From: Limibacter armeniacum
GTDB taxonomy: Bacteria > Bacteroidota > Bacteroidia > Cytophagales > Flammeovirgaceae
Length of the DNA stretch: 64,000 nt
Direction of reading: 5' to 3'
Assembly: GCF_036880985.1 (NCBI RefSeq)
Contig: NZ_JBAJNO010000008.1
Coordinates: forward strand, 868,001 to 932,000
The notes beneath the pieces are model-generated. The model was not told where the DNA came from. It searched no databases and worked only from the letters and a program-made list of their open reading frames with translations. A program made the position numbers and the translations under genes. This document shows, in pieces, positions 9,321 through 17,402 of the stretch (position 1 is its first letter; every line of letters begins with the position of its first letter).

Positions 9321-11402
9321 TTACGCTTTTTTCTTTCCATTCAGAGTAAACCTGATTCCTCCCTGAAATCCCCACCAGCAACTAACCAACCTTTGGTCAT
9401 TATCTACCTTTTGGTAAAAAGGATGGTGGGGTTGTGATGATGTGAGGTTTTGCCCTTCTTCAAGCATTTTACTGATCTGTCCATTGATGGAACCTCCTCC
9501 AAAAATGGTTATTGTGGGTATAATGTCGATAGTTAGGTTGGAAGTTAGAGAACCTAGAAAGTTCATATACTTAAACCAGTCATCACCTTCCTGTACATAA
9601 TGGAGTGTGCCGTCAAAATTAAGTCCAATCCATTTCCATATTTTAGGAGCTGTACCGATACCGTACCCAGCCATGACAGTCAGTGAGTCAGCTACCTGTC
9701 CACCGATTGAAATGATGTTATAGAACTTTCGAAGACCTGTTTTGTAATTCAGCGTAATATTGGTTCTCTCTTTTACATTTATATCTATCACCTGATAGCC
9801 ATTCTTAACAAAGCTAAGTAATCCTATTGGAGCACCATTCTTCACATGTGTAGAGACATTGACCAATCCTGCTTGCACACCTGAAAGTGTATCAGCAACA
9901 TTGACCAATCCAATTTGTAGACCTTGCATTTCTTTATCTACATCATTGGCAATGAGAGATAACTGCATGCCGTCATAATTTTGATAGGCTTTATTGATAA
10001 TAAGGTTTGTCTGAATACCATTGAAGTCCCCTTTCGCAGCATTTCTGATTAAACTTGTTTGCCATCCAAATGAGGATACATGCGTTTTATTGGCTACCAA
10101 TGACAATTGTAGCCCATCAAAAGCCCCTTTTGCTACATTCTTCCAAGTAGTGACTTGAGCTCCGGTGAATTGTTTTTTGGCAGTGGTATTAGTGATGCCT
10201 GCCAATTGAAATCCGCAACCTCCTTCGGTCAGGATATTATTGATACCAGCCAGTTGTACACCTTTCAGCCTTCCTGTGACAATATTTGTAATCCCCGCCA
10301 ACTGTAATCCACTCATCTGTTGGTTCGCAATATTAAGAGCTCCAGCAATTTGTAATCCACCTACAGTATAGCGGCTTAGGTTGAAAGCTCCAGCAATCTG
10401 TCCACCGGAAACGCTGCCTCCCACAATATTGGCAGCTCCAGCAATTTGTCCACCTTTTACATTATAGCGTTCAAAATTAAGTACCGTGCCTACCTCAAAG
10501 CCTTCCAGTCCAGCTGCATACCCTGCAAAAATATTGAGTGAAAGGGTGTTGATACTTCGGCTGTTTTGGTAAAAGCTACTACCAACCATAGGTACAAGGC
10601 TTACTTGACCAAAACTATGAATCAGGCTTTCAGCAGCTTTGTCAACATTTGCAATGGCATTTTCAGGTACAAAGAGCTGTACCATCTTTAATTGATCCAA
10701 TGGAGCTGTAGCCAGAGGTGTAGTAAGCTCCAAGGCCTTTGGTATATCAGGCTTGACTGTGATTGGTGCCTCAGGTAAGGGAGCAGGGGTAAGCTTGATA
10801 TTGAGGCTTTGATCATCTTTTACTTTGACTTTTACTTGTTTGGTGTTGTAAATCTCCTCTCTAAAGGAGAGTGTCAAATTGATGTTGGGGTTGTCAATTT
10901 GAAATGAAAAAGTCCCATCAGTATCTGTAGTGGTTTGTAAACCTAAACCTCCAATAGAAACTAGTACTCCTTGAACAGGTGTATCCGTTTCAGCATCACT
11001 GACAACTCCAGAAATTTGATGCTGTACTTTTCGCTCTTTTCTTTCTGGTAGCTCTACCTTTTTTCTGTAAAAAATTATTTGAGATCCAATTGGTTTATAG
11101 GCAATGCCATCAGGACCAAAAGTGCGGTTCAGGATGCTGTCAATAGCTTCATCCTTTGCCATTACAGTATAGCGTTTGTTTTTAGGGAAAAGCTGCGTAT
11201 TGTAGGTGAAATCAAAATCCCCTTCTTTCCCTAGCTTAGCTAATACTTGGTCAACGGTTTCTTCTTGGATTGAAACGCTGATTTTTCTTTCTGTAATTGA
11301 CTGCTGAGCTTGTAAAGGCAGACCAATGAACAGTGTAATGATGTATATAAATAGTATTGTTTGCCAGTTACAAATGACAAAAGATTGTTTGTTAATAGTC
11401 AT
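9321..11402 (-). CDS. STN + carboxypeptidase-like domain protein with GxQxAGxxN repeats
   Basis: A 693-residue exported protein; the signal peptide ends near 'LPLQAQQ' (residue ~33). Residues ~38-115 form an STN domain ('ISVSIQEETVDQVLAKL'), the part of FecA-type receptors that contacts a FecR protein. Residues ~127-207 are a CarboxypepD_reg-like domain ('HQISGVVSDAETDTPVQGVLVSIGGLGLQT'). A TonB plug and barrel would be expected next, but residues ~310-560 instead hold about 14 units of ~20 residues with the pattern G-x-Q-x-A-G-x-x-N ('GLQIAGALNI', 'GLQLAGITNI', 'GVQLAGINNI'), followed by a ~110-residue strand-rich C-terminus. It is encoded directly after the ECF sigma and FecR genes, so an input role for that pathway is plausible. 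The repeats look like a beta-solenoid or barrel; that is an inference. Confidence 0.85.
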   Translation of the reverse strand: MTINKQSFVICNWQTILFIYIITLFIGLPLQAQQSITERKISVSIQEETVDQVLAKLGKEGDFDFTYNTQLFPKNKRYTVMAKDEAIDSILNRTFGPDGIAYKPIGSQIIFYRKKVELPERKERKVQHQISGVVSDAETDTPVQGVLVSIGGLGLQTTTDTDGTFSFQIDNPNINLTLSFREEIYNTKQVKVKVKDDQSLNIKLTPAPLPEAPITVKPDIPKALELTTPLATAPLDQLKMVQLFVPENAIANVDKAAESLIHSFGQVSLVPMVGSSFYQNSRSINTLSLNIFAGYAAGLEGFEVGTVLNFERYNVKGGQIAGAANIVGGSVSGGQIAGAFNLSRYTVGGLQIAGALNIANQQMSGLQLAGITNIVTGRLKGVQLAGINNILTEGGCGFQLAGITNTTAKKQFTGAQVTTWKNVAKGAFDGLQLSLVANKTHVSSFGWQTSLIRNAAKGDFNGIQTNLIINKAYQNYDGMQLSLIANDVDKEMQGLQIGLVNVADTLSGVQAGLVNVSTHVKNGAPIGLLSFVKNGYQVIDINVKERTNITLNYKTGLRKFYNIISIGGQVADSLTVMAGYGIGTAPKIWKWIGLNFDGTLHYVQEGDDWFKYMNFLGSLTSNLTIDIIPTITIFGGGSINGQISKMLEEGQNLTSSQPHHPFYQKVDNDQRLVSCWWGFQGGIRFTLNGKKKA

Positions 11403-11434
11403 TGATTGTTGGGTAAGTAAAATTCAAGCACACA

Positions 11435-12433
11435 TCATTCTTCACATGATCCGTTGACAAAGTACACAATTCCTTTCTTTTCAATAGTAATGCCCATTGC
11501 CAACTCAATAGCGGTAATCATTTCTTTCAGCGTGCCTGGAGTCTGAACCGACATGGTTAAGGTACAATTATCTAGATCAGTGTTCTCAATTACAAAGCTG
11601 ACATCATAAGCCAACGAGAGGTCTTCCAATACAAAAGGAAGTGGCGTAGCATCGAACTGGAAAGTTTTGGTTTTCCATGCCATTTTATTGGCTGTTTTAG
11701 GAGTTTCCTTGATAAACTTTTTCTTGTCAGCTAGAAAAACACCAATGTCTCCTTTTTCAAGTTCGATTTGTTTTTGCTTCGCATTGGTTTTTTCTTTTGC
11801 AATCAATGCAACCTTGCCACTTGTTACATAGACTTCCACTTCCCTGTTTTCAGGGTTTGAATGAATATTGAATGAAGTACCCAACACTTTGACCTGTGTT
11901 TCCGTCATGTCCACAATAAAAGGGGATGCAGGATCTCTTTTTACATCAAAGAAGGCTTGCCCCTCCAGCCTGACTAGACGATCTGCTCCTGAAAACTCCT
12001 GTGGATATTCCAGTAAACTCCCTTTGTTAAGTGTTACATGTGTGCCATCAGGTAAGGTAATTTCCTCTACCTTCTTGGCTGAGACTTTCATCATTTCGAT
12101 GGTTGTATCCTGAGTGAAGATCAATAATGCGGCACTCAAGCCTATTACAATTGTGGCAGCAACCCACCACAAATGTTGTGTCCAAGAGACAGATTTAGTC
12201 TTTGAAACTTCTTTAGGTCTGATCTTTTCCCATGCTTTATCAGTATTACTGACTACCTGCTTACCCAATCGGTATTCCAATGAGGCAAGTTGCCACACAG
12301 TTTCAAACTCATGGAAATACTTTTCATTTTCAGGATCATCTTTTCGCCACTTTTCAAGCTGGACCTTTTCTTCCTCAGAGGCTTCACCTGTCAGGTAACG
12401 GCTGATGAAAATATCGATATCTTGTGTATTCAT
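11435..12433 (-). CDS. FecR family anti-sigma factor
   Basis: A 332-residue protein with an N-terminal cytoplasmic helical segment (residues ~1-85), one membrane helix (~88-107, 'HLWWVAATIVIGLSAALLIF'), a periplasmic FecR domain (~125-225, 'ITLPDGTHVTLNKGSLLEYPQEF', 'VRLEGQAFFDV', 'VKVLGTSFNI') and a DUF4974 C-terminus (~260-330). FecR proteins hold an ECF sigma factor at the membrane and release it when an STN-bearing outer-membrane protein signals. Here it lies between the sigma gene (45 bases upstream) and the STN-repeat protein gene (32 bases downstream), a compact three-gene signalling operon. DUF4974 may engage the STN domain. The assignment is certain. Confidence 0.95.
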   Translation of the reverse strand: MNTQDIDIFISRYLTGEASEEEKVQLEKWRKDDPENEKYFHEFETVWQLASLEYRLGKQVVSNTDKAWEKIRPKEVSKTKSVSWTQHLWWVAATIVIGLSAALLIFTQDTTIEMMKVSAKKVEEITLPDGTHVTLNKGSLLEYPQEFSGADRLVRLEGQAFFDVKRDPASPFIVDMTETQVKVLGTSFNIHSNPENREVEVYVTSGKVALIAKEKTNAKQKQIELEKGDIGVFLADKKKFIKETPKTANKMAWKTKTFQFDATPLPFVLEDLSLAYDVSFVIENTDLDNCTLTMSVQTPGTLKEMITAIELAMGITIEKKGIVYFVNGSCEE

Positions 12434-12478
12434 ATTGGTACCGGTTCTATAGATAGATAGTTGAAAGTGGTTATACCC

Positions 12479-13069
12479 TTATCTTCTCCAAAATAATTCA
12501 AGAAGTACTTCCATTCCGAGCAGCACAATAGGAAGGTATTCAACCAGCTCTTCCCTTAATACCTTTAGTGCTTTGCTCATCTGTACTTCAACCGTTTTGA
12601 TTGATAAACCAAGCTCTTCGGCTATCTCTTTGTATTTCTTTCCTTCCTGTCGACTCATCCTGAAGATTTTTTGTCGCTGTACAGGTAATGATTCTATGCA
12701 TTGCTCAATCTTTTGACTTAGTTCCAGCTCTACCATTGGATCCATGTCACTTAAGGTATCAGCATGTTTTAGTACTTCTTGTTGGTGCCTGTTGCGAACC
12801 TCTAGGTGTTTCAACTGCCGGAGACAGTTGTTGCGTACAGCGCCAAATAAGTACCCTTTGAGATTGCTGCTAATGGTCAGTTCTTCCCTTTTTTCCCAAA
12901 GTGTACAGAACAAATCCTGTACAGTTTCTTCCGCCGCTTCCATATTACCAAGGTAGCGTACAGCATACTTGCACAAGGGTTCATAATACTCCTTGAAAAG
13001 TAATTCATAGACTTTTACGTCCCCATTACGGAATCGGTCGAGTAGCGATATATCAGTTTGGTTGATCAT
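12479..13069 (-). CDS. ECF-type RNA polymerase sigma-70 factor (FecI-like)
   Basis: A 196-residue sigma factor of the Bacteroidota FecI-like expansion. Region 2 is at residues ~10-80 ('YELLFKEYYEPLCKYAVRYLGN', 'EAAEETVQDLFCTLWEKRE'). Region 4 is at ~125-180 ('LPVQRQKIFRMSRQEGKKYKEIAEELGLSIKTVEVQMSKAL'), including the helix-turn-helix that reads the -35 element. The C-terminus adds a short hydrophobic end ('YLPIVLLGMEVLLELF'), seen in other members of this group. It is first in the operon with fecR and the STN-repeat gene. The divergent gene at 13246 encodes a related repeat protein, so it is a natural target candidate. That is inferred from position. Confidence 0.95.
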   Translation of the reverse strand: MINQTDISLLDRFRNGDVKVYELLFKEYYEPLCKYAVRYLGNMEAAEETVQDLFCTLWEKREELTISSNLKGYLFGAVRNNCLRQLKHLEVRNRHQQEVLKHADTLSDMDPMVELELSQKIEQCIESLPVQRQKIFRMSRQEGKKYKEIAEELGLSIKTVEVQMSKALKVLREELVEYLPIVLLGMEVLLELFWRR

Positions 13070-13150
13070 AAAGAATGTACACTAATCGAATTTTTTCACT
13101 CAGAAAATCAGTCAATTATCGTGTGATTCAGATTTTTTTAAAAAATGGGT

Positions 13151-13196
13151 AAGGGTAAAACCCCTTTTAGTATTCCTGTATGTGTAAAGGGTAAAA
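13151..13196. promoter_or_regulatory. Direct repeats in the divergent sigma/repeat-protein promoter region
   Basis: The 10-base word AAGGGTAAAA occurs at 13151-13160 and again at 13187-13196, 36 bases apart. The first copy also starts a small stem (AAGGGTAAAACCCCTT). They lie midway between the divergent sigma-factor and repeat-protein genes. They could be binding sites for the sigma factor or another regulator. There is no direct evidence for either. Confidence 0.35.
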
Positions 13197-13245
13197 ACTG
13201 TTTTCAAAAATGACATTAACATTTTAACCAAACAATATTTTTGCA

Positions 13246-14239
13246 ATGAAAAGATTCTTAATATCACTGTCATTACTTTTTATTTTCACATTGGGAGCCG
13301 CTTGGGCTCAGCAGGATTCAACTAAAAATTATCGTGTAGCACAGGCAACTATTTTGCCACCTTTGTCTACTGATAATTTGCTCGATTTGGATCCCTTGAC
13401 GACAACACATTCGTATTCTTTCAATATGTTTTTTGGAAAAACGGGAGGTTTGAAAGGAATGGAATTAGGGGGCGTGGGAAATGTGATTTTAGGAAAAACA
13501 GAAGGTGTTCAATTTGCAGGGGTATTTAACTATACAGGAAATGAATTGAAAGGGGCGCAGTTAGCAGGAGGTGTTAACATTCTAAATGCAGAGGGGAAAG
13601 GCGCCCAGATAGGAGGTGTCAATGTAGCCAGAGAGGAGCTAAATGGTATTCAAATAGGGGTGGTTAACCATGGGACAACAGTTAAAGGAGTTCAGTTTGG
13701 GTTGATTAATATTGCGGATTCCATTAAAGGTGCTCCAATAGGGCTACTTAGTTTTATAAAAAGTGGGTATAATGCTTTTGAAGTTGGTAGTACGGAAGTT
13801 TTTTCAGGAGAAGTAACTTACCGATTGGGCGCTGATGGGTTTTATAATTTATTCTCTTTAGGGTTTAAGAGTGAGGATGGTTATGACCGCTATGGTGTGG
13901 GGTATGGATTTGGAACGCAATTTCGAATGGGTAAAAAGAATAAAATTTTTCTGGAAGGAATGGCTTACCAAATCAATGAAGATGAAGTTTGGACAGATGA
14001 TCTGAACTTACTTTCAAGGCTTAATCTAGGTGTTGATATTCGAGTTTTCCCTTGGATGTCTATAGCTCAGCCCCTCCTTGAATGTATTTGTTTCTCATCT
14101 ATATGCTGATGAGGAGTATGCCATAGCCAGACCGGAATTGACCAAAACCAATATCCTGTTTAATGAGACATCATCAGGTGGAACAAACGTGAAAATTTGG
14201 TTAGGGTATCAGGTAGGCCTAAGGTTCGGAAAGTTATAA
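13246..14239 (+). pseudogene. GxQxAGxxN repeat protein, frameshifted near the C-terminus
   Basis: The open frame encodes 287 residues and ends at 14109. It has a signal peptide ('MKRFLISLSLLFIFTLGAAWAQ'), about seven ~20-residue repeats of the GxQxAGxxN type ('GVQFAGVFNY', 'GAQLAGGVNI', 'GIQIGVVNHG') and the block 'GAPIGLLSFIKSGYNAFEV', which closely matches 'GAPIGLLSFVKNGYQVIDI' in the STN-repeat protein on the opposite strand. After residue ~275 the frame runs into non-family sequence. Removing one C from the CCCC run at 14071-14074 restores a good barrel-like ending ('SLNVFVSHLYADEEYAI ... VGLRFGKL') that stops at 14239, just before a terminator. So a single-base insertion, real or a sequencing error, breaks the gene. 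It is divergent from the ECF sigma operon and probably co-regulated with it. Confidence 0.75.
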
Positions 14240-14242
14240 AAC

Positions 14243-14277
14243 AAAAAGAGACACTTTTTGAAGTGTCTCTTTTTTTG
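14243..14277. terminator. Bidirectional Rho-independent terminator
   Basis: A 14-bp stem (AAAAAGAGACACTT / AAGTGTCTCTTTTT) with a 4-base loop and T-runs readable on both strands. It sits between the frameshifted repeat gene and the convergent DJ-1/PfpI gene. Confidence 0.88.
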
Positions 14278-14279
14278 GT

Positions 14280-14858
14280 TTACAACTCTATCTTGGTTCC
14301 CAAAATATCCAAAAATGATTTGACCCATTTTGGGTGTCCGGGCCACGCAGGTGAAGTGACCAACTTGCCATCTGTAACCGCTTCAGTAGGCTCAACTTCA
14401 ATAAACTCTCCTCCAGCCAAGGTAACTTCGGGTCCAACAGCAGGGTAAGCAGTCAGCTTTTTGCCCCTTACCACATCAGCTGCTGTCAGAATTTGGATAC
14501 CGTGACAGACAGCTGCAATAGGTTTGTCACTTTCGGCAAAGTGTTTTACAGCCTTGATAACCTCAGGATAGAGACGCAAGTATTCAGGAGCACGTCCACC
14601 CGCTATCATTAAAGCATCGTAATCAGTAGGATTGACCTTGTCAAAGGTGGCATTCAGTCGGAAGTTATGTCCTCTTTTCTCCGAGTAAGTTTGTTCACTT
14701 TCGAAATCATGAATGGCTGTGGCAATGGTATCGCCTTCCTTTTTGCCTGGGCAAACAGCATGGATCTCATGACCTACCATAAGCATCATCTGGAAAGGAA
14801 CCATTGTTTCGTAATCTTCAGCATAGTCACCAGTTAGGAAAAGGATCTTCTTTTGCAT
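14280..14858 (-). CDS. DJ-1/PfpI family protein (class I glutamine amidotransferase-like)
   Basis: A 192-residue cytoplasmic protein of the DJ-1/PfpI superfamily. The nucleophile elbow 'AVCHG' has C118 with H119 next to it, and 'MIAGGRAPEYLR' (residues ~84-95) and 'GPEVTLAGGEF' fit the fold. Family members act as glyoxalase III/deglycase-type enzymes, as chaperones, or as the PfpI 'protease'. The sequence alone does not choose between them. The N-terminal 'KKILFLTGDYAEDYE' carries the acidic residues near the active cysteine that are usual for the family. The gene is monocistronic, with a terminator directly after its stop codon, and the length is normal. Confidence 0.9.
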   Translation of the reverse strand: MQKKILFLTGDYAEDYETMVPFQMMLMVGHEIHAVCPGKKEGDTIATAIHDFESEQTYSEKRGHNFRLNATFDKVNPTDYDALMIAGGRAPEYLRLYPEVIKAVKHFAESDKPIAAVCHGIQILTAADVVRGKKLTAYPAVGPEVTLAGGEFIEVEPTEAVTDGKLVTSPAWPGHPKWVKSFLDILGTKIEL

Positions 14859-15203
14859 GGTTTAATGAGGTGTTTAAGTGAATGATTGGGTTTTGGTTTT
14901 ACAGAAAATTTTCTGCTCAATTGGTGAAAGAGGATAGTAAAATCCTCAGATTGAATTTAGTTATTTTTGTGATAACAAATGAAATAGAATGACAATAAAG
15001 TCTGTTGGAAACTACCTATTATGAAGGTGTTGTATATTGATTCATGACTCACAAATTATTTTTTATACTTCCATATTTATGTGTTTAAAGAAGGGAGGGG
15101 CAATAATGGTTTTTGTATGCTAAATACATTCCTGATTTAGTCATAAATATAAAATCGACATCCTTTGGATGCCGATTTATGATTAAAGAATGGTGTAAAG
15201 AAA
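14859..15203. other. Intergenic region without recognised gene
   Basis: These 345 bases lie between the start of the DJ-1/PfpI gene and the end of the EamA transporter gene. They hold the probable PfpI promoter and, at 15151-15180, a hairpin that can end the EamA transcript. Nothing else is supported. Confidence 0.5.
15151..15180 (-). terminator. Putative terminator of the EamA gene
   Basis: An 11-bp stem with one mismatch (AAATCGACATC / GATGCCGATTT) around a 5-base loop. On the minus strand it is followed by a T/A-rich tract, 24 bases past the transporter stop codon. Confidence 0.6.
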
Positions 15204-16058
15204 CTACCTACCAATCTTGAACAGTTTTTTGAAGGTAACATTCAACAGTACACCAACAATTACCAAAGCCATTCCTATATAAACCATCCAGTCATATGTT
15301 TCTCCAAAGAAAAGAAAGCCGAATGCTAGCCCATAGATAATGCCAGTGTAGTTGACGCTTGCAACTTTGGCAGCTTCTTCAGCCTGATAAGCTTTGGTAA
15401 GGAGCACTTGTCCAATTTGGGTTAGGATGCCAATTGCCAGAAGGTAAATCCAGTCATCTCCAATAGGCATTTTCCAATTGAATATGGTCATAAGTCCTGT
15501 AATAGGAAGTGCGACGAAAGGAAAATAAAATACAATTACAATTGGGTGCTCGTTTCCTTTCAGTTTTCGGATACAGGTGTAGGCGGCAGCAGAGAACAGT
15601 GCACCAACCACAGCAAGCATAAAGTAGAGAGAGTTTACTCTTGAGTCAAAACCTTTGATCAGAAATATGCCGGCAAAACACATTAGGAAAAAAAGCCACT
15701 GCACTTTATAGAGTCTTTCTTTTAAGAAAATGGCTGTCAGTAGCGCTGTGAAAATAGGAGCTAGATAATGTAGGAGCAGGGCTGATGCTAGTGGCATATT
15801 TTGGAATGTGGCAAATACCATTACCAATGCGATAGTGCCAAAAACACCTCTTGCCCAAAGTATAGGTCTGTTTTCGGGTTTGCCCCAAATGGCTACCTTT
15901 TGAGCTCGGAGAGTGATGTAACTCATGACTACCGAAATACTTGCCCTGAAAAAAACGACTTCTGCTGCGGGTAAGTGAGAGACTACTTTTACACAGGTTT
16001 GCATAGTAGTCATCACCAAGGCCGACAACAACATATATTGAACACCTTTTGATAACAT
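15204..16058 (-). CDS. DMT superfamily EamA-domain transporter
   Basis: A 284-residue inner-membrane protein with ten hydrophobic segments arranged as two EamA repeats (residues ~5-135 and ~145-275). Typical motifs are 'FFRASISVVMSYITL' near TM2, 'ASALLLHYLAPIFTALLTAIFLKERL' closing the first repeat, and 'KVASVNYTGIIYGLAFGFLFFGETYDW' closing the second. EamA/RhaT-type transporters export metabolites or amino acids. The substrate cannot be inferred. It is divergent from the MscS gene and has its own probable terminator. Length and topology are normal for the family. Confidence 0.9.
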   Translation of the reverse strand: MLSKGVQYMLLSALVMTTMQTCVKVVSHLPAAEVVFFRASISVVMSYITLRAQKVAIWGKPENRPILWARGVFGTIALVMVFATFQNMPLASALLLHYLAPIFTALLTAIFLKERLYKVQWLFFLMCFAGIFLIKGFDSRVNSLYFMLAVVGALFSAAAYTCIRKLKGNEHPIVIVFYFPFVALPITGLMTIFNWKMPIGDDWIYLLAIGILTQIGQVLLTKAYQAEEAAKVASVNYTGIIYGLAFGFLFFGETYDWMVYIGMALVIVGVLLNVTFKKLFKIGR

Positions 16059-16205
16059 AGACAGTAAGGTTATGGATTGTGAGCGATAGCTGTTTGAAGA
16101 AACGAAAGCGCAAATATAGGGATATCAGATGGATTTATGAGACGAGTGCGCTCTGGCATAAACATTCATTTTGAGGTCATTTTTAGCATCTCTGTCTGTG
16201 TTTTG

Positions 16206-16213
16206 TACCTTTG
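16206..16213 (+). promoter_or_regulatory. Candidate Bacteroidota -7 element (TACCTTTG) of the MscS gene
   Basis: An exact TAnnTTTG match lies 38 bases before the MscS start codon. The -33 position shows only a partial TTTG-like word (TTAG at 16183-16186), so the promoter call is weak. Confidence 0.4.
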
Positions 16214-16251
16214 TAAGTCAATAAACTCATAAACTGACAAAACAGAACAAC

Positions 16252-17199
16252 ATGCTTGAAGGAATGATTGAAGCCATGAGCGGGCTGAAAAAGGTTTATT
16301 TTGTATCTGTATTGATTGGTGGACCCGTATTGCTTTATATGGTTCGCTATCTGATTAACAAAACAAGGGATAGCCGCCGTAAAAGGCTTCAGAATCGTAA
16401 ATATACAGACTCCATCAAGACAAGTACTCCACTTGATAACCCGAACAAGGAATTGCGAGCTGCTGCTATTGAAAGTATTGAGCACAGGTTTTCCATTATC
16501 CGCAAGCTCTCTGGTTTGGTAATGTTATTAGGGTGGATTTTTATGCTTATCGTGCCTTTTCTTGATAAGCTTCCAGCCACTATTGTTTCTGTTTTTATAG
16601 CTTCATCAGGTGTGGTAGTTGGTATTGCTGCCAGACCCATGATTGAAAACCTGATTTCAGGTATTGTAATTACTTTTTCACAGCCTTTCAGAACAGGGGA
16701 TACGCTTAAGATTGATGGTCAATACGGTACTGTGGAAGACATTACATTGACACATACTGTTATCAAGATTTGGAACTGGCGACGTTATATTATCCCGAAC
16801 AATAAAATGTTGGCAAAAGAGTTTGTAAACTATACCATTCAGGACTCCTTCCAATGGACACATGTGGAGTTTTGGGTGAGTTATAATGCTGACCTTGAAG
16901 TGGTCAAACAGAAAGCCATTGAGATTGCCAAGAGTAGTAGACACTTTGCAGACTATGAAGATCCTGTATTCTGGATAATGAAAATGGATAAGGAAAGTGT
17001 CAAGTGCTGGGTGGCTGCATGGGCTGAATCGCCAAGTAAGGCTTGGGAACTGGAATGTGATATTAGAATGAAGCTTCAGCGTTTCTTGCAGGATCAGGGA
17101 ATACTCTCACATACCATTGTTGTTCAGGAAAATAGTAATGCTGTAGGAGGTGTAGTTGGACCACAACTCATGAGTGATCAGGAAACTGTTCTTCAGTAA
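16252..17199 (+). CDS. MscS-family small-conductance mechanosensitive channel
   Basis: A 315-residue inner-membrane protein with three membrane helices (~18-35, ~82-102, ~110-135), followed by a soluble beta domain and an alpha/beta cytoplasmic domain. The pore-lining third helix and the following beta strand are recognisable in 'GIAARPMIENLISGIVITFSQPFRTGDTLKI' and 'GTVEDITLTHTVIKIWNWRRYIIPNNKM', the standard MscS signature. MscS channels release solutes upon hypo-osmotic shock. Some Bacteroidota copies carry extra N-terminal helices; this one is of the short type. The charged segment between TM1 and TM2 ('RDSRRKRLQNRKYTDS') is cytoplasmic. Transcription appears monocistronic with a terminator after the stop. 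Confidence 0.92.
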   Translation: MLEGMIEAMSGLKKVYFVSVLIGGPVLLYMVRYLINKTRDSRRKRLQNRKYTDSIKTSTPLDNPNKELRAAAIESIEHRFSIIRKLSGLVMLLGWIFMLIVPFLDKLPATIVSVFIASSGVVVGIAARPMIENLISGIVITFSQPFRTGDTLKIDGQYGTVEDITLTHTVIKIWNWRRYIIPNNKMLAKEFVNYTIQDSFQWTHVEFWVSYNADLEVVKQKAIEIAKSSRHFADYEDPVFWIMKMDKESVKCWVAAWAESPSKAWELECDIRMKLQRFLQDQGILSHTIVVQENSNAVGGVVGPQLMSDQETVLQ

Positions 17200-17222
17200 G
17201 TACAAAATATCATTTGAATAGT

Positions 17223-17252
17223 AAAAAGCCTTCCAATTGGAGGGCTTTTTTG
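17223..17252 (+). terminator. Rho-independent terminator of the MscS gene
   Basis: Stem AAAAAGCCTTCC / GGAGGGCTTTTT with a 4-base loop and terminal T-run, 24 bases after the stop codon. Confidence 0.85.
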
Positions 17253-17290
17253 TTGTGACAATCATCAGTAAATGATGATGGAGGTCAATA

Positions 17291-17318
17291 TTGGGCGAGA
17301 CATGAGGCAGTACATTTG
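17291..17318 (+). promoter_or_regulatory. Candidate promoter of the copper ATPase gene (TTG-N17-TACATTTG)
   Basis: TTG at 17291-17293 and an exact TAnnTTTG word at 17311-17318 are separated by 17 bases. This would start transcription about 75-80 bases before the ATPase start codon. Confidence 0.45.
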
Positions 17319-17402
17319 TTAATGAGCCAATCAGATAAAGCCAATCTGTTGGCTGCCTGAAATTTTTCAGGGACTTCGCTACTCATAACTGAACATTACG
17401 GA

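Noticed and set aside
11868-12398. Plus-strand frames opposite the fecR gene (81 and 94 residues)
   Set aside because: They lie fully inside the antisense of a well-recognised FecR gene and have no domain-like features.
13236-13243. TATTTTTG as the -7 promoter element of the repeat-protein gene
   Set aside because: It lies two bases before the start codon, so transcription would begin inside the gene; no -33 element fits.
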